Positions 62,824 to 64,000 of a stretch of 64,000 nt of DNA are shown here, piece by piece. Under the pieces are notes generated by a model, which worked only from the letters and a program-made list of their open reading frames with translations, had not been told where the DNA came from and did no database searches. The stretch is from Sphingobium chlorophenolicum (lineage in GTDB: Bacteria; Pseudomonadota; Alphaproteobacteria; Sphingomonadales; Sphingomonadaceae). A program made the position numbers and the translations under genes. How positions within the stretch are numbered: position 1 is the first letter of the stretch; every line of letters starts with the position of its first letter. Location of the stretch: NCBI RefSeq assembly GCF_000722875.1, contig NZ_JFHR01000007.1, forward strand, positions 62,001-126,000. Direction: 5' to 3'.

Positions 62824-64000
62824 CTAGATCCCCATGTCCATGCCATCATGGTCGCGGCCGGCAGAGAAATCCTGGCGCAACTCGACGATCGTCTGGTCCT
62901 CGACCCGGGATGCGTTGTGGTGGCTGCGACCGTCCTTCCGATCGTCGCGGTCGCGCGCCTGAACGGTCTCCTGCTCGGCGGCCGCCCGAGCGGCCTGTGC
63001 CGTGTCGGCGGCATGCTCGCGGGGGGACTGGCCGTCACGATCGGCATTGTTCTCGCGGACCGCCGTGCTGTTCGGATCCTTCTCCTCCTCGACCTCGGCC
63101 GAGAGAATCCGCGCGGCCATTTCCTTCGCCACGTTGACCGGTTCCACCGCCTCTTCGATCACCTGCCCGGCGCCGTCCCGCCCGCCAGCTTCACCACCCC
63201 CCTCGCCATCGAACACCTCATCTCCGCGCTTTGACCGCACAGGCTTCATGTCGGGGCGCGGCAGGAAGCCGCCGGCGACCTGGGGATAGTCTTTCCATTC
63301 GAGCTTGATGCGGGCGGCAGGGAAGCCGTCGGGGAACTTCACGAAACCGTGCATGGAGGGCAGATTCGTGATGTCATCGGCGATGACGAGAGGCTCGACC
63401 TGCTTGCGCGGGGTCAGCGTCGAAGCGTCACGCGTATTGTTGTAGCCGTAGCTGTAGGCCTCATCCATCTGGCGGACTTCGCGATTGCCGATGTAGCGCG
63501 CGCACTGCTCGGCGGTGTCGAGATCGGCAGTCGCAAGGATAAGCTTGGACCGGGCAAGCGAGGCAAGATTGCGGGCGCCTTGTTCGCCGTAAACCTCCAC
63601 CAGCTTCTCGAAGCTGTGGATGCCGAGGATCATCGCGCCGCCGAAGGCGCGGGCCGTCTGGAGACCGTTCTCGATCGCCGGCAGCCGGTGGAGCGCGCCG
63701 AGCTCGTCGAACATGAACCAGGTCCGCAGACTGCGGGTGCGCGGCATGGTCATCAGCCGGTTGATCGCGAGATCCATCCAGAGCGTCAGGAGCGCCCGGT
63801 TCATCGGCAGGTCGACGTAACTGGAGGTGATGAAGAGGATCGAGCCCGGCTTTTTCTCGCCGGTGATCCACTCGCGGATCGAGAAGCGCGGACCCTCATC
63901 GGGCAGGAAGCGGAGAACCTGCGCGTTGGTGTTGAAGACGGCGCGGATCGACTCCGCCATGCGGGCGGCTTCGGGTGCGGTCAGCGGGTCGGCGATGGTG
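62824..64000 (-). CDS. traD: Type-IV coupling protein TraD, 3' part
   Basis: Partial: the frame is open through the right edge (ADPLTAPEAARMAESI). What remains is the C-terminal half of the ATPase domain, with Walker B-like WFMFDELGALHRLPAIENGL and FGGAMILGIHSFEKLVEVYG, and an acidic/Ala-rich tail. It links the relaxosome to the secretion channel. The stop is three bases before the relaxase ATG, so traD-traI is an operon. Confidence 0.92.
   Translation of the reverse strand, partial: TIADPLTAPEAARMAESIRAVFNTNAQVLRFLPDEGPRFSIREWITGEKKPGSILFITSSYVDLPMNRALLTLWMDLAINRLMTMPRTRSLRTWFMFDELGALHRLPAIENGLQTARAFGGAMILGIHSFEKLVEVYGEQGARNLASLARSKLILATADLDTAEQCARYIGNREVRQMDEAYSYGYNNTRDASTLTPRKQVEPLVIADDITNLPSMHGFVKFPDGFPAARIKLEWKDYPQVAGGFLPRPDMKPVRSKRGDEVFDGEGGGEAGGRDGAGQVIEEAVEPVNVAKEMAARILSAEVEEEKDPNSTAVRENNADRDGQSPREHAADTAQAARAAAEQETVQARDRDDRKDGRSHHNASRVEDQTIVELRQDFSAGRDHDGMDMGI

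Noticed and set aside
1..64000. CRISPR arrays, tRNA or rRNA genes
   Set aside because: No regularly spaced repeats and no cloverleaf or rRNA signature were seen on reading; absence was not confirmed with software.

Overview
The window is GC-rich (clearly above 60% by eye) and densely packed, with many ATGA, GTGA and TGATG stop/start overlaps. It looks like alphaproteobacterial accessory DNA, most likely from a sphingomonad plasmid or other conjugative element. The reasons are an F-type conjugation gene set in the layout I associate with sphingomonad plasmids, an ImuA-ImuB-DnaE2 mutagenesis cassette, and SOS boxes of the alphaproteobacterial GTTC-N7-GTTC type. No tRNA, rRNA, CRISPR array or chromosomal housekeeping block was recognised.

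Layout. (1) 1-12.7 kb is a metabolic and stress block. It holds the 3' end of an N-type (alternate) F1F0 ATPase operon (alpha, gamma), an oleate hydratase and an orphan FixJ-like regulator. A coupled minus-strand operon follows (beta-CASP metallo-hydrolase, AMP/thymidine phosphorylase-like enzyme, PRPP synthetase-like enzyme), then DUF2933 and isoprenylcysteine-methyltransferase-like membrane proteins, a decayed cytochrome c gene and a PepSY protein. (2) 12.8-16.9 kb is the entry to the transfer region: a DUF1173-like gene, a lytic transglycosylase, two minus-strand DNA-binding-like proteins and an intergenic array of GGACAC-type palindromes. (3) 16.9-36.6 kb is one long tra operon: pilin traA, L, E, K, B, a DsbC-like protein, V, C, trbI, an S26 peptidase, W, U, trbC, N, F, H, G, with several small unrecognised genes between them. 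(4) 36.6-42.4 kb is a defence and addiction insert. Two convergent genes share a nucleoside-deoxyribosyltransferase/TIR-like C-terminal domain. One of them is co-oriented with an Abi_C-domain gene and a VapBC-type toxin-antitoxin pair that has its own operator palindrome. A frameshifted tyrosine recombinase borders the insert. (5) 42.8-53 kb holds a winged-helix-like gene, a palindrome cluster that could be iterons or operators, the imuA-imuB-dnaE2 SOS mutagenesis operon, a polymerase-ligase LigD, a DUF3606 gene and SRAP (HMCES-like) genes around a second SOS box. (6) 53.1-57.7 kb is a stretch of about 4.55 kb bounded by 13-bp inverted repeats that splits an SRAP gene. It carries an intact SRAP gene plus arsR-arsC-arsC-ACR3-GNAT-arsH. 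(7) 58-64 kb holds small membrane and accessory proteins, then the MobF relaxase/helicase and the coupling protein TraD, which runs off the right edge.

How it works together: the tra operon plus relaxase and TraD can account for self-transfer. The ars operon, lipid enzyme, N-ATPase and phosphorylase operon are cargo that could help a host under stress. The SOS-controlled repair genes would act on damaged DNA, and the vapBC-Abi-deoxyribosyltransferase-like block is a candidate phage-defence or plasmid-stability unit. All functional calls rest on reading motifs by eye; no database search was run.
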